Below, piece after piece: positions 1-11,043 of a DNA stretch of 64,000 nucleotides. The position numbers and the translations under genes were made by a program. This stretch comes from JACCSI01 sp035575715 (GTDB taxonomy: Bacteria; Acidobacteriota; Vicinamibacteria; Vicinamibacterales; UBA2999), in assembly GCA_035575715.1 (NCBI GenBank), contig DATLXN010000033.1, positions 65,281-129,280 on the forward strand. The letters are read 5' to 3'. The number at the start of each line of letters is the position of its first letter. Position 1 is the first letter of the stretch. Under the pieces are notes generated by a model. The model searched no databases. It saw only the letters and a program-made list of their open reading frames with translations, and was not told the DNA's origin.

Positions 1-424
1 CCAGTGCAGACGCGCTCAGCACTGGTAGAGTCAGGCCCATCAGAAAGGTCGGAACCAGTAGAACGCCGAAACTGGCCAGGAGTCGCGCCGCGGTCAACAT
101 CGCGAGCGAATCAGGATTGAGTTGGTTCAGCCGCAGGTAGATGGCCGATGCCGCGTCGAGGACGACCGGCGTCGCGAGCGCCGATAGGCCGACGAAGATC
201 TCGGCCACCGCGAAGACCCGCAGCGGCCGACCAAAGCGCGCGAGTATGCGACTCGCAGACGCGCTGCCCAGTGCCAGCCCGGTCATGAATGCGGCGAGCA
301 CGGTGCTGGCAGCATAGACAGTGACACCGAAGACCAGTGAGAGCTGGCGCAGCCACAGCACCTGGTAGATCAGCCCACAAGCGCCAGAACAAAAGAACAG
401 AACGAGCAGAAGCGTAAGACGCAC
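1..424 (-). CDS. Fused MFS/spermidine-synthase-type membrane protein, N-terminal part (partial)
   Basis: The minus frame is open from the left window edge to a GTG at 424. That GTG is the only start codon after an in-frame TAA at 493-491, so the start is fixed. The product begins with a hydrophobic segment followed by GLIYQVLWLRQL and a second membrane segment ending in FMTGLALGS. This pattern is typical of the membrane domain found at the N-terminus of fused MFS/spermidine synthase proteins, whose C-terminal Rossmann domain would lie outside the window. About 141 residues are visible, with four likely membrane helices. Whether a catalytic synthase domain follows cannot be seen. The gene is divergent from the metallopeptidase gene that starts 70 bp away. 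Confidence 0.75.
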   Translation of the reverse strand, partial: MRLTLLLVLFFCSGACGLIYQVLWLRQLSLVFGVTVYAASTVLAAFMTGLALGSASASRILARFGRPLRVFAVAEIFVGLSALATPVVLDAASAIYLRLNQLNPDSLAMLTAARLLASFGVLLVPTFLMGLTLPVLSASAL

Positions 425-493
425 GCGCGTCCAGTCTATCCCTATGACCGGTTCTGTAGCCCCGTTTAGACCAAGCGCCCCGAAGAGGGTTTA

Positions 494-1402
494 ATGATGC
501 AGATGATCGGAGGCGAGCAGAGCGCGGGAAACGGCAGACGGACCCCAGCCCTCAATATCCAGGCACCGCCGCAGCTGCAGCCTGCGGCCCGGCGGATCTC
601 ACGTGTCGATGCGGGCGCTGTCCTGGCGATCATGCGGATGATCGGCATCGACGATGGTGGTGGGCAGATTGAGGTGGTGCTGGCCGCCGAAGACTCTGAC
701 GCGGCGCGCTCGACGCCGCGATGGATTGCCGGCTATGCACACACCGAATCGAGCACGATCGTGCTGTTTCCGGCTCGCTCGTTGTCGTACCCGCATGACT
801 CGCTGGAGGATGTGTTTCTGCACGAGGTCGGGCACATCCTGATCGGGCGCGCCGCCGGCGGGGCGCCGGTGCCACGATGGTTCCACGAGGGCTTGGCATT
901 GACCGCCGAACGCACGCCCGGCTTACGCGATCGGACGCAGTTGATGTTGGCCGTCGCGTTCGAGCGTCGCAATATCGCGTCGCTCGACGAATCCTTTGCT
1001 GGCGGATCGGCGGCGGCGACCCGGGCCTACGCCTTGTCGGGCGCGATGATTCGTCATGTCATCCGTCGCCACGGTCATGATGCACCGGCCCGGGTGCTGG
1101 CCAGGCTGGCCGGCGGCGAGCGGTTCGATAACGCGTTTCACCGCGCGACGGGTGAGTCGCTGGCCGCGGCCGAAGCGGCGTTCTGGCGCGACAGCTGGTG
1201 GCAACAGATCATTCCGTTCCTCACCAGCACCGCGGTGCTGTGGTTTGGGGTAATCCTGCTGGCACTATTCGCGCGCCGCACCCGTGCCGTGCGCCGGGAG
1301 GCGTTGCGGCGTCGGTGGGAAGAAGACGAGCGCCGAGAGCAGGCCGCGGTTACGCCGGACCCGCCCGCAACGTCACAATCGGATCCAGACGCAGCGATCT
1401 GA
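494..1402 (+). CDS. Membrane-anchored HExxH metallopeptidase (peptidase MA-like)
   Basis: The 302-residue product contains a zinc-binding HEVGH motif at residues 110-114. A WFHEGLA motif follows with Glu132, which would be the third metal ligand, as in gluzincin and peptidase-MA families. A single hydrophobic segment near residues 236-258 is followed by an Arg-rich tail and predicts a C-terminal membrane anchor. No signal peptide is visible, so either the catalytic part is cytoplasmic or the anchor inserts as a tail. ATG codons stand at 494 and 497; I took the first. The substrate is unknown. A short T-run lies after the gene and before the convergent ADOP permease. Confidence 0.72.
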   Translation: MMQMIGGEQSAGNGRRTPALNIQAPPQLQPAARRISRVDAGAVLAIMRMIGIDDGGGQIEVVLAAEDSDAARSTPRWIAGYAHTESSTIVLFPARSLSYPHDSLEDVFLHEVGHILIGRAAGGAPVPRWFHEGLALTAERTPGLRDRTQLMLAVAFERRNIASLDESFAGGSAAATRAYALSGAMIRHVIRRHGHDAPARVLARLAGGERFDNAFHRATGESLAAAEAAFWRDSWWQQIIPFLTSTAVLWFGVILLALFARRTRAVRREALRRRWEEDERREQAAVTPDPPATSQSDPDAAI

Positions 1403-1465
1403 TGGTGGTCGGCAGCATCTTCAACAGCGCACGCCACGTGGAAATGAGGCTCGACCCTTTTTTCG

Positions 1466-3991
<2,526 letters not shown>

Positions 3992-4126
3992 GGTTGTTGT
4001 AGACGAAAAGACGTGCCGCGAAGTTTACCGTGAGACCGATCGCTGCGCTCGTTGCGTTCCACCCGTGGTGCGCGCAATGCGGTCGATCCGGTCGTGGGGC
4101 TGCGTTCGGAGTAATCTCTCCGGTGC

Positions 4127-4642
4127 ATGACGACAATCCGACGCCTTGTCTTCATTCCGGCCGTCCTCGCTATCTCGATCGCAACAGGCTGTAGCGCGCG
4201 GCCGCCGGTCCGGTCGCTGAGCGACCTGCCGCTTCGAGTCCGACCCGGACATACGGTCTATGTCGTCGATGAAACCGGCAATGAAACACGCGGGAGGCTG
4301 ACGACGCTGGCCTTGACCAGCGTCACACTCGATGTCGAAGGGATCGCTCGCACATTCGACGCGCCGCAAATTCGACAGGTCCAGCGCTACGGCGACTCGC
4401 TGACCAATGGAATAGCTATCGGCGTCGCGCTCAGCGTCCCTGGGTGGCTACTGCAAGGTCCCGGTATCGGTATACGCGGCACTCTCCTCTACGCAGCGAT
4501 TGGCGCAGGAATCGATCGGGCGTCTCACGGCCGCGAACAGATTTACCTGGCGCCTGGACAGCCAATCACGCAGCGCCGACTCGGGGTCGCGCCCCTCATC
4601 ACCCGCCGCGGAGGCGGGCTGGCATTCACGGTCGCATACTAA
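4127..4642 (+). CDS. Predicted lipoprotein of unknown function
   Basis: The 171-residue product has a basic N-terminus, a hydrophobic stretch and a lipobox-like SIATGC at about residues 17-22, so it is probably lipidated and exported. The next 60 residues resemble a small beta domain (RPGHTVYVVDETGNETRGRL). Residues 95-130 are glycine-rich and hydrophobic (GIAIGVALSVPGWLLQGPG), possibly membrane-associated. I do not recognise a named family. The creatininase-like gene starts 17 bp downstream and the MerB-like gene follows, so the three probably form one operon. Confidence 0.7.
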   Translation: MTTIRRLVFIPAVLAISIATGCSARPPVRSLSDLPLRVRPGHTVYVVDETGNETRGRLTTLALTSVTLDVEGIARTFDAPQIRQVQRYGDSLTNGIAIGVALSVPGWLLQGPGIGIRGTLLYAAIGAGIDRASHGREQIYLAPGQPITQRRLGVAPLITRRGGGLAFTVAY

Positions 4643-4658
4643 GCACAGGGGCCTTTGC

Positions 4659-5465
4659 ATGATGTGGATCGTCTGCCTTGCGGGGCTCATTTCGCTCGGC
4701 GGCCAAATCGTCGCCAGTCAAACGCGCGGGATCAGGCTCGAGGATTTGACGTGGGTCGAAGCGCAAGCGGCGTTGACCCCCGACACCGTCGTCGTCCTTC
4801 CGGTCGGTGCGCAATCGAAGGAGCATGGCCGCCATCTCAAGCTGCGCAATGACTTTACGCTGGCGGAGTACCTGACCAGGCGAGTCGCGGACGCCGCTAC
4901 CGTGGTCATCCCGCCGACGGTGAACTACCACTTCTACCCGGCGTTTGTGGAGTACGCCGGCTCGACGACCCTGCGTGAAGAGACGGCGCGCGATCTGATC
5001 GTCGATATCTGCCAGAGCCTGGCCGCGCATGGTCCGCGCCGGTTCTACGTGCTCAACACCGGGGTCTCGACGCGACGCCCGCTCCTCGCATCAGCAGAAA
5101 TACTGCTCAAGCAGGGTATCGTCTTGCGCGTCACCGACATTCTGGCGGTGGCTGGTCCGGCGGAACAGAAGGTCAAGCAACAGAAAGAAGGCACGCACGC
5201 CGACGAGATTGAAACGTCGCTGATGCTCTACATCGATCCGGCGTCGGTCGACATGTCCAAAGCGGCGCGCGATTATCCGACCGGGGTCGGGCGGCTCACC
5301 CCGAAGAAAGACAGTCCAGGCCGCTACTCGGCCAGTGGCGTCTCTGGCGACGCCACTCTAGCCACTCGGGAGAAGGGCGCCATCGTCGCGGAGGCGATGG
5401 TGGAGGGCATCCTGCGCGAGATCGAAGAGCTGCGGAAGGCGCCGCTGCCGGCTGCGCGGCAATGA
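4659..5465 (+). CDS. Exported creatininase-family protein with incomplete metal site
   Basis: The frame is open further upstream, but the ATG at 4659 gives a signal peptide (MMWIVCLAGLISLGG) and fits the end of the preceding gene, so I chose it. The 268-residue product matches the creatininase amidohydrolase fold. LPVGAQSKEHGRHLKLRND carries Glu55, His56, His59 and Asp65, and HADEIETSLML matches the later HAGxxETS block. The usual NGHGGN motif with a metal-binding His is replaced by LNTGVST, so one metal ligand appears to be missing. Its activity is therefore uncertain. Its stop overlaps the start of the MerB-like gene (ATGA), which indicates translational coupling. Confidence 0.8.
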   Translation: MMWIVCLAGLISLGGQIVASQTRGIRLEDLTWVEAQAALTPDTVVVLPVGAQSKEHGRHLKLRNDFTLAEYLTRRVADAATVVIPPTVNYHFYPAFVEYAGSTTLREETARDLIVDICQSLAAHGPRRFYVLNTGVSTRRPLLASAEILLKQGIVLRVTDILAVAGPAEQKVKQQKEGTHADEIETSLMLYIDPASVDMSKAARDYPTGVGRLTPKKDSPGRYSASGVSGDATLATREKGAIVAEAMVEGILREIEELRKAPLPAARQ

Positions 5466-6130
5466 CATCTCTCGACGCGTCTTTGCGTCGGACAATCTAC
5501 GACGCGTGCTTGACGCGCGGCGTCGTGCTGTCGATCGCCGAACTGTCGGTGGCCACAGCGGCGCCGAGCGCTGATGTGCGCGCGGCGCTGGCGCGTTTGG
5601 CGAGTAGCCGGGTCATCGTTCTTCAACCCGGCAGTGGTGAGATCTTGATGGCGCCCCCGTTCTCCGCGGTGCCGACACCGTTCCGTGTCGAAACATCCCA
5701 TCACGCCGTCTATGCCAATTGCGCTTGGGACGCGTTTGGCGTGCCGATCATGCTGCGCGAACCGGCGCGGGTCGAGGCGGCATGCGGATGCTGCGGCGAA
5801 GCGATCCAGTTGCCGGTCTCGCCGGACGGTCCACCGTCTGCCGACGGCGTCATGCATTTTGCCGTACCCGCTGCGCGGTGGTGGGACGACCTGGTGTTCA
5901 CGTGAAAAACCATGCTGCTGTTCAGGAATGAAGAGCATGTCGATCGCTGGTGCCGGCAGTGGCAGATGCCGGCCGGCGCGATCATGGCGCCGCCACAGGC
6001 CTGGCACCTGGCCAAGGCGTGGTTTAGCGCCGACCGCGGCGCGCCCGAATGGCAGCGGCCGCCGGTGGCGGCCGTTGAGGCATTGTTTGGCTCGCTCGAA
6101 TTGACCGCGCCGTTCTGGCGCCTGCGCTGA
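5462..6130 (+). CDS. merB: MerB-like alkylmercury lyase homologue read through an in-frame UGA (predicted selenoprotein)
   Basis: The frame starts at ATG 5462, meets TGA at 5903-5905, and continues in the same frame to TGA at 6128-6130. Read through, it gives 222 residues, close to the 212 of plasmid MerB. A winged-helix-like N-terminus (about 1-65) precedes NCAWDAFG, where Cys87 and Asp90 match the catalytic C-x-x-D pair of MerB (Cys96/Asp99). CGCCGE at 108-113 follows. The UGA is codon 148, in VFT-UGA-KTMLLFRNEEHVDRW. Aligning this with MerB SFCCHVHFFAS puts it on Cys159, the second catalytic thiol. Loss by random nonsense mutation would hardly fall on that codon while leaving both sides intact. 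The enzyme would cleave carbon-mercury bonds or a related substrate. No other mer gene is adjacent, and selenocysteine machinery is not in the window. Confidence 0.8.
5903..5939 (+). promoter_or_regulatory. Candidate bacterial SECIS element after the UGA
   Basis: Downstream of the UGA, CATGCT (5911-5916) pairs perfectly with AGCATG (5934-5939). Inside it TTC (5921-5923) pairs with GAA (5930-5932), closing a six-base loop AGGAAT. The loop starts 18 nt after the UGA and has G at its second and third positions. Known bacterial SECIS elements sit about 16-37 nt downstream with a G among the first loop bases. The internal loop between the two stems is asymmetric (GCTG against G). The pairing was done by eye, without an energy calculation. 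Confidence 0.55.
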
Positions 6131-6142
6131 GACCGGGGACAG

Positions 6143-6196
6143 AAAAAGGGCCTGCCCCTTTTAACGGTTTACGTAAAAAGGGGCAGGTCCTTTTTT
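6143..6196. terminator. Bidirectional intrinsic terminator
   Basis: Two 20-base arms, AAAAAGGGCCTGCCCCTTTT and its near-perfect complement ending in a long T-run, flank a loop of about 12 bases. A single position differs and would form a G-U pair. Each strand presents a GC-rich stem followed by Ts, so it can stop both the MerB-like transcript and the convergent kor transcript. Confidence 0.8.
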
Positions 6197-6207
6197 CTTT
6201 TTTGTCC

Positions 6208-7263
6208 TTATCTGAAATTAGCTTGCAGTTTTTCCAACTCGGCACTCCCCGGACACAGCTGCGCGTGCGGGATCTCGGTGAGCGGGCGCGCGACCGTCTC
6301 GTTCTGGTCGTGCATATCGCGCGACTCAGGCGAGATGTAGAGCAGGCCGGTTAACACTTCTCCGGCGCGCTGCCGTTCGCGAATGTAGTTGTAGGCGACG
6401 TCGCGATTGGTCGGGTCGTAATTGGTGGCCAGCTTGCGCAGCCGCACCCAGGTGCCGTCGTGCATCCTCAGGTTCTGGACCGTGCCGGCGTCGTAGTCCG
6501 TGGTGATCTCGTCGGCGGGCGGGACAAAGTCGGCCTGCACGATCTCGACGTTGTGATCACGGGTGTAGGCGTAACTCTTGGTCGACCCGTCGTGGTCGTT
6601 GAAGGTGACACACGGCGAGATCACGTCGATGAACGCGAAGCCCTTGTGCGCCAGGCCGGCCTTGATGATCGGCACCAGCTGCGCCTTATCGCCCGAAAAA
6701 CTGCGCGCGACAAACGTCGCGCCAAGGGTCAGCGCCAACAGCACGCTGTCGATCGCTTCCATCGAATTGGCTTCGCCTTTTTTCGCCGTGGATCCTTTAT
6801 CCGCCGAGGCCGAGAACTGGCCTTTGGTCAATCCGTAGACGCCGTTGTTCTCGAGCACGTAGAGCAGATTGACGTTGCGGCGGATCGCATGACACATCTG
6901 GCCGAGGCCAATCGACAACGAGTCGCCATCGCCAGACACGCCGATATAGGTCAGGTCGCCATTCGCGGCGTTGGCCCCGGTCGCGATCGCCGGCATCCGG
7001 CCATGGACGCTGTTGAACCCGTGCGCTTCGCGCAGGAAGTAGGCCGGCGTCTTGGACGAGCAGCCGATGCCCGATAACTTGGCCACCCGATGCGGCGGTA
7101 TCGAGAGGTCCCAAAAGGCCTGGATGATCGCCGCGGTGATCGAGTCGTGCCCACACCCGGCACAGAGGGTGGTGATCGCGCCTTCGTAGTCGCGCCGGGT
7201 CAGCCCAATCTGGTTTTTCTGGAGCGAGGGGTGATGGACTTTCGGTTTTGCGATGTAACTCAT
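6208..7263 (-). CDS. korB: 2-oxoacid:ferredoxin oxidoreductase, beta subunit
   Basis: This thiamine-diphosphate-binding subunit oxidises a 2-oxoacid (probably 2-oxoglutarate) to acyl-CoA and CO2 and passes electrons to ferredoxin. The N-terminal CAGCGHD (Cys34, Cys37) and Cys68 are positions that ligate the iron-sulfur cluster. GDGDSLSIG at 111-119 is the thiamine-diphosphate/Mg motif, continued by NNGVYGLTKGQFS. The frame extends upstream to 7341, but ATG 7263 gives the expected N-terminus (MSYIAKPKVHHPS). At 351 residues the length is normal. It lies downstream of korA in the same direction, 125 bp apart. The choice of 2-oxoglutarate over other 2-oxoacids is inference. Confidence 0.9.
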   Translation of the reverse strand: MSYIAKPKVHHPSLQKNQIGLTRRDYEGAITTLCAGCGHDSITAAIIQAFWDLSIPPHRVAKLSGIGCSSKTPAYFLREAHGFNSVHGRMPAIATGANAANGDLTYIGVSGDGDSLSIGLGQMCHAIRRNVNLLYVLENNGVYGLTKGQFSASADKGSTAKKGEANSMEAIDSVLLALTLGATFVARSFSGDKAQLVPIIKAGLAHKGFAFIDVISPCVTFNDHDGSTKSYAYTRDHNVEIVQADFVPPADEITTDYDAGTVQNLRMHDGTWVRLRKLATNYDPTNRDVAYNYIRERQRAGEVLTGLLYISPESRDMHDQNETVARPLTEIPHAQLCPGSAELEKLQANFR

Positions 7264-7388
7264 TGGGATACCTTGCCGCTCGAACTGACGATCTGTCGAT
7301 GTGGCGATCTCACGATCTCGGCAAGTGCCGGTAACAGGCATTCCCCGCAGATCACGAGATCATCACATCATTGGAACCACCAGATTAC

Positions 7389-9185
7389 CTATGCTGCCCG
7401 TTCGAGCTTCGCTTTGACTCCGGCAATCACGTGCGACGCACTCATCGGGAACCCGCCGTAATAGCGTACTGATTCCAATTTATCGATAGCCACGTGGGTC
7501 TCGAGCATCAACAGGCTGCGCAACTGCGCATCGCGATTCTGCTCGACCACGAAATTGACCTCGTGTGACTCGAGGAACTTCCGCACATCGTCGCCAAACG
7601 GAAAGCCGCGCACGCGCATGTAATCGACCTCGATGCCGTCCGTGGCCAGCAGATCCATGGCTTCGATGCATGCGGCGTGGCAGCCACCGATGGTCACCAG
7701 GCCCAGCTTGCGTCCCGGCTTGACCTTGAGGAGCGGTGCCGGAATCACCTTGGTGGCGCTCTGGATCTTGCGATCGATGCGGTCGAGCACGTCCTGATAT
7801 TCGCCGGCGTCCTCGGTGTAGGCACCAAACCGGTTATGCCCCGAGCCGCGCGTGAAAAACGCGCCCTTCGGATGCGTGCCCGGATAGGTCCGATAGGTCA
7901 CCCCGTCACCGTCAGAATCGAGATAGCGGAAGTAGGTTTTGATCTTGTCGAGCTCGTCGGCGGTCAATACCTTGCCGCGATCGGGCCGGTAGCTGTCGTC
8001 CCAGGTCAGCTTCGGCACCATCCAATCGTTCATGCCGATGTCGAGATCACTCAACACAAACACCGGCGTCTGGAAGCGTTCGGAGAGATCGAATGCCTGC
8101 ACGGCGAGTTCGAAGGCTTCGCGCGGGTCTGACGGATACAAGCAGATATGCCGCGTGTCGCCATGCGACGCGTAGGCACAGAGCATCAAATCGCCCTGCT
8201 GCGTGCGCGTCGGCATGCCGGTGGACGGTCCCGTGCGCTGCACGTCGAAGACCACCGCCGGCACTTCGGCGTAATAGGCCAGGCCAATGAACTCATTCAT
8301 CAGCGAGATGCCGGGACCCGACGTCGGCGTGAAGGCGCGCGCGCCTGCCCACGCCGCGCCGATGACCATCCCGATCGCCGCCAATTCGTCCTCCGCCTGG
8401 ACAATGCAGGCGAGGTTCTTCTTGGTCTCGGGATCGCGGCGGTATTTCTTACAAAAGCCGCGAAACGCTTCCATCAACGACGTCGCCGGAGTGATCGGAT
8501 ACCACGCGCCGACCGTCGCGCCGGCATAGAGGCAGCCAAGCGCCGCCGAAGTATTGCCATCGATCAGAATGGCGTCCTTGGTCGCATCCATCTGCTCGAG
8601 ATGAATCGGCAGCGGACACGAAAAGTGCTCCGTGGCGTAGTCGTAGCCGAGGGCGACGGCCTTTTGATTCGAGTCCATCAACGCCTTCTTGGCGCCGTAC
8701 TTCTCGTTGAGCAGCGTGCGAATCACCTCGGTGTCGATGCCCAACAGCGCCGCCAGGGCGCCGGCGTAGGCAATGTTCTTCATCAGGATCCGTTCGCGGA
8801 TCCCTTTGAAGGCGCCATTGCACATCTCGGCCAGCGGGATGCCCAGGTAGGTGACGTCCGGCCGCTGCAGACGGTCATCGAGTGGCCACGTCGAATCGAA
8901 CAACAACCAGCCGTTGGCTCCGACCTCGGCTACGTCTTTGGCATAAGTCGCCGGATTGAGCGCGACCATCAGATCGAAATGAGCTGTCCGCGCAGTGTAG
9001 CCCTGCTTGCTGACACGAATCTCGTACCAAGTGGGCAGGCCCTGGATATTCGACGGGAAGACGTTCTTGCCGGTGACCGGCACACCCATGCGAAAGATCG
9101 CCTGCATGATCAGGCCGTTGGCCGACGCCGACCCTGTGCCGTTGGCAGTGGCAATCTTGAAAGCGAAATCGTTAACGCGGTTCAT
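7389..9185 (-). CDS. korA: 2-oxoacid:ferredoxin oxidoreductase, fused gamma-alpha subunit
   Basis: The 598-residue protein has the gamma domain at the N-terminus (GTGSASANG at about 15-23; residues 1-190) fused to the alpha domain, which begins near residue 205 and contains YPITPATSLMEAF and a PGISLMNEF segment. The C-terminal part (about 480-598) is the domain II region with FVVEQNRDAQLRSLL. This gamma-alpha arrangement is typical of KorA-type enzymes. With KorB it forms the 2-oxoacid oxidoreductase. It is preceded by the GltD-like gene after 34 bp, so the three are probably one transcription unit. Confidence 0.9.
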   Translation of the reverse strand: MNRVNDFAFKIATANGTGSASANGLIMQAIFRMGVPVTGKNVFPSNIQGLPTWYEIRVSKQGYTARTAHFDLMVALNPATYAKDVAEVGANGWLLFDSTWPLDDRLQRPDVTYLGIPLAEMCNGAFKGIRERILMKNIAYAGALAALLGIDTEVIRTLLNEKYGAKKALMDSNQKAVALGYDYATEHFSCPLPIHLEQMDATKDAILIDGNTSAALGCLYAGATVGAWYPITPATSLMEAFRGFCKKYRRDPETKKNLACIVQAEDELAAIGMVIGAAWAGARAFTPTSGPGISLMNEFIGLAYYAEVPAVVFDVQRTGPSTGMPTRTQQGDLMLCAYASHGDTRHICLYPSDPREAFELAVQAFDLSERFQTPVFVLSDLDIGMNDWMVPKLTWDDSYRPDRGKVLTADELDKIKTYFRYLDSDGDGVTYRTYPGTHPKGAFFTRGSGHNRFGAYTEDAGEYQDVLDRIDRKIQSATKVIPAPLLKVKPGRKLGLVTIGGCHAACIEAMDLLATDGIEVDYMRVRGFPFGDDVRKFLESHEVNFVVEQNRDAQLRSLLMLETHVAIDKLESVRYYGGFPMSASHVIAGVKAKLERAA

Positions 9186-9219
9186 GCTGAACAGTCCCTA
9201 AAATCGGCGTCCCACGTGT

Positions 9220-11019
9220 TTAACTCCCAGCAAGCACTGGCTCTCGCGTCTTCAAGCCAGCCAGAGGGATCTGGGCGACAAATTTGCGCATATCCCACGC
9301 ATAGGTCGGACAGCGTTCGGCGCACAGGCCGCAATGGACACAGACGTTCTCATCCTTCACCATCACCCGGCCGGTTTGTTTGAGGCCGCCGGACACAAAC
9401 AGCGGCTGGGTCGGCTCGCTACGCGGCGCGGTCAGTCGCGTCGACAGGTCCGGCTCTTCGCCGTTCGGCGTGATCGTCAAGCAATCGGTCGGGCAGATAT
9501 CGATGCAGGCGTCGCACTCGATGCACAGCGAATCGGTGAAGTGCGTCTCGATATCGCAATTGAGGCAACGCTCGACTTCAATCTGGGTTTGTTCAGGAGT
9601 GAAGCCTTCCTCGACCTCGATGGTCATGTTCTGGAAGCGCTTCGGCATCTCGACATGCCGCATCTTGACGCGCTGCGACGGGTCGTAGTCATTACTGTAG
9701 GCCCACTCGTGCAGGCCCATCTTGGTGCTGGTCAGGCTCATCGCATCGGCAGGCCGCGCCACCACCGGCACACCCTGGCAATAGTTGTGGACCGAGATGG
9801 CCGCTTGATGGCCGTGTTCGACCGCCCAGATGATGTTGGCCGGACCAAATGCCGCATCCCCGCCGAAGAACACCCCGGGCCGCGTCGACATGAACGTGGC
9901 CTTGTCGACAATCGGCATGTCCCACTTGTTGTCGAACTCGAGGCCGATGTTGCGTTCGATCCACGGGAAGGCGTTGTCTTGTCCAATCGCCAGGATCACC
10001 GCGTCGCAACCGAGGACCACGCGCCCGATGGTTTCCTGCTGCAGCTTGCCGTCGACCTCGACCGACTTGAACTGCTCGAACTCCATCCCGGCGAGGCGGC
10101 CGTTGTCGACGATGAACCGAATCGGCTGCAGGTTTTCGAGGATGTCGATGCCTTCTTCCTCGGCATCTTCGAGTTCCCAGGCCGACGCTTTGAAATACTT
10201 GCGCGTCTTACGTGCGATGACTTTGACGTCGGTCGCCCCGAGCCGCTTGGCCGAACGGCAACAATCCATTGCCGTATTCCCGACGCCGATAATCAGGACG
10301 CGTTCACCGATCGTGGTGATGTGACCGAAGTGAATGGACTCGAGCCACTCGATGCCAATGAAGACCTGATCGGTGTCGTGACGCCCCGGGATCTCGAGCT
10401 CCTTGCCTTTTGGCGCGCCAGTCCCGACAAACACCGCGTCAAACTTCTCCTTATCGAGCAGGTCCTTCAAGCTATCGACCGGCGTGTTGTAACGCACGTC
10501 GACGCCCATGTCGACGATGTAGCCGATTTCTTCGTCGAGGATTTCTTCCGGTAAGCGGAAAGCCGGAATGTTGATCCGCATCAACCCGCCGGGGCGTGGC
10601 AACTTCTCGAACACCGTCACGTCATAGCCCAGCGGCATCAGGTCGTTCGCCACCGTCAGCGACGACGGCCCGGCGCCAATCAGCGCGACCTTTTTGCCGT
10701 TCTTGTGTTTCGGCGCCTTCGGAATCCGATCCTTGACATCCTCTTTATTGTCAGCCGCGACGCGCTTGAGGCGACAAATGGCGACCGGCTTGCCGTCGAC
10801 GCGCGTGCGGCGGCAGGCCGGCTCGCACGGTCGATCGCAGGTGCGACCGAGGATGCCGGGGAATACGTTGGATTCGCGATTGACCAGATACGCGTCGGTG
10901 TAGCGTCCGTGCGCAATCAGACGAATGTATTCGGGGACATTCGTGTGCGCCGGGCACGCCCATTGGCAGTCAACGACGCGATGGTAATAGTTCGGATTAT
11001 CGGTATCAGTCCGGTTCAT
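9220..11019 (-). CDS. GltD/NfnB-like FAD oxidoreductase with C-terminal 4Fe-4S ferredoxin domains
   Basis: The 599-residue flavoprotein starts with a cysteine-rich domain (CQWACPAHTNVPEY, CDRPCEPACRR) like the N-terminus of the glutamate synthase small subunit. An FAD-binding VALIGAGPSSLTVAN follows near 110-124. An NAD(P)H-binding VLIIGVGNTAMDCC lies near 240. The C-terminus carries CIECDACIDICPTDC and CVHCGLCAERCP, giving one or two 4Fe-4S clusters. It stands first in the operon with korAB, so it probably moves electrons between the 2-oxoacid oxidoreductase (or its ferredoxin) and NAD(P)H. It is not a glutamate synthase subunit, since no large subunit is nearby. Confidence 0.87.
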   Translation of the reverse strand: MNRTDTDNPNYYHRVVDCQWACPAHTNVPEYIRLIAHGRYTDAYLVNRESNVFPGILGRTCDRPCEPACRRTRVDGKPVAICRLKRVAADNKEDVKDRIPKAPKHKNGKKVALIGAGPSSLTVANDLMPLGYDVTVFEKLPRPGGLMRINIPAFRLPEEILDEEIGYIVDMGVDVRYNTPVDSLKDLLDKEKFDAVFVGTGAPKGKELEIPGRHDTDQVFIGIEWLESIHFGHITTIGERVLIIGVGNTAMDCCRSAKRLGATDVKVIARKTRKYFKASAWELEDAEEEGIDILENLQPIRFIVDNGRLAGMEFEQFKSVEVDGKLQQETIGRVVLGCDAVILAIGQDNAFPWIERNIGLEFDNKWDMPIVDKATFMSTRPGVFFGGDAAFGPANIIWAVEHGHQAAISVHNYCQGVPVVARPADAMSLTSTKMGLHEWAYSNDYDPSQRVKMRHVEMPKRFQNMTIEVEEGFTPEQTQIEVERCLNCDIETHFTDSLCIECDACIDICPTDCLTITPNGEEPDLSTRLTAPRSEPTQPLFVSGGLKQTGRVMVKDENVCVHCGLCAERCPTYAWDMRKFVAQIPLAGLKTREPVLAGS

Positions 11020-11043
11020 GCCTTGGGCGATTCTACCGGAGAT

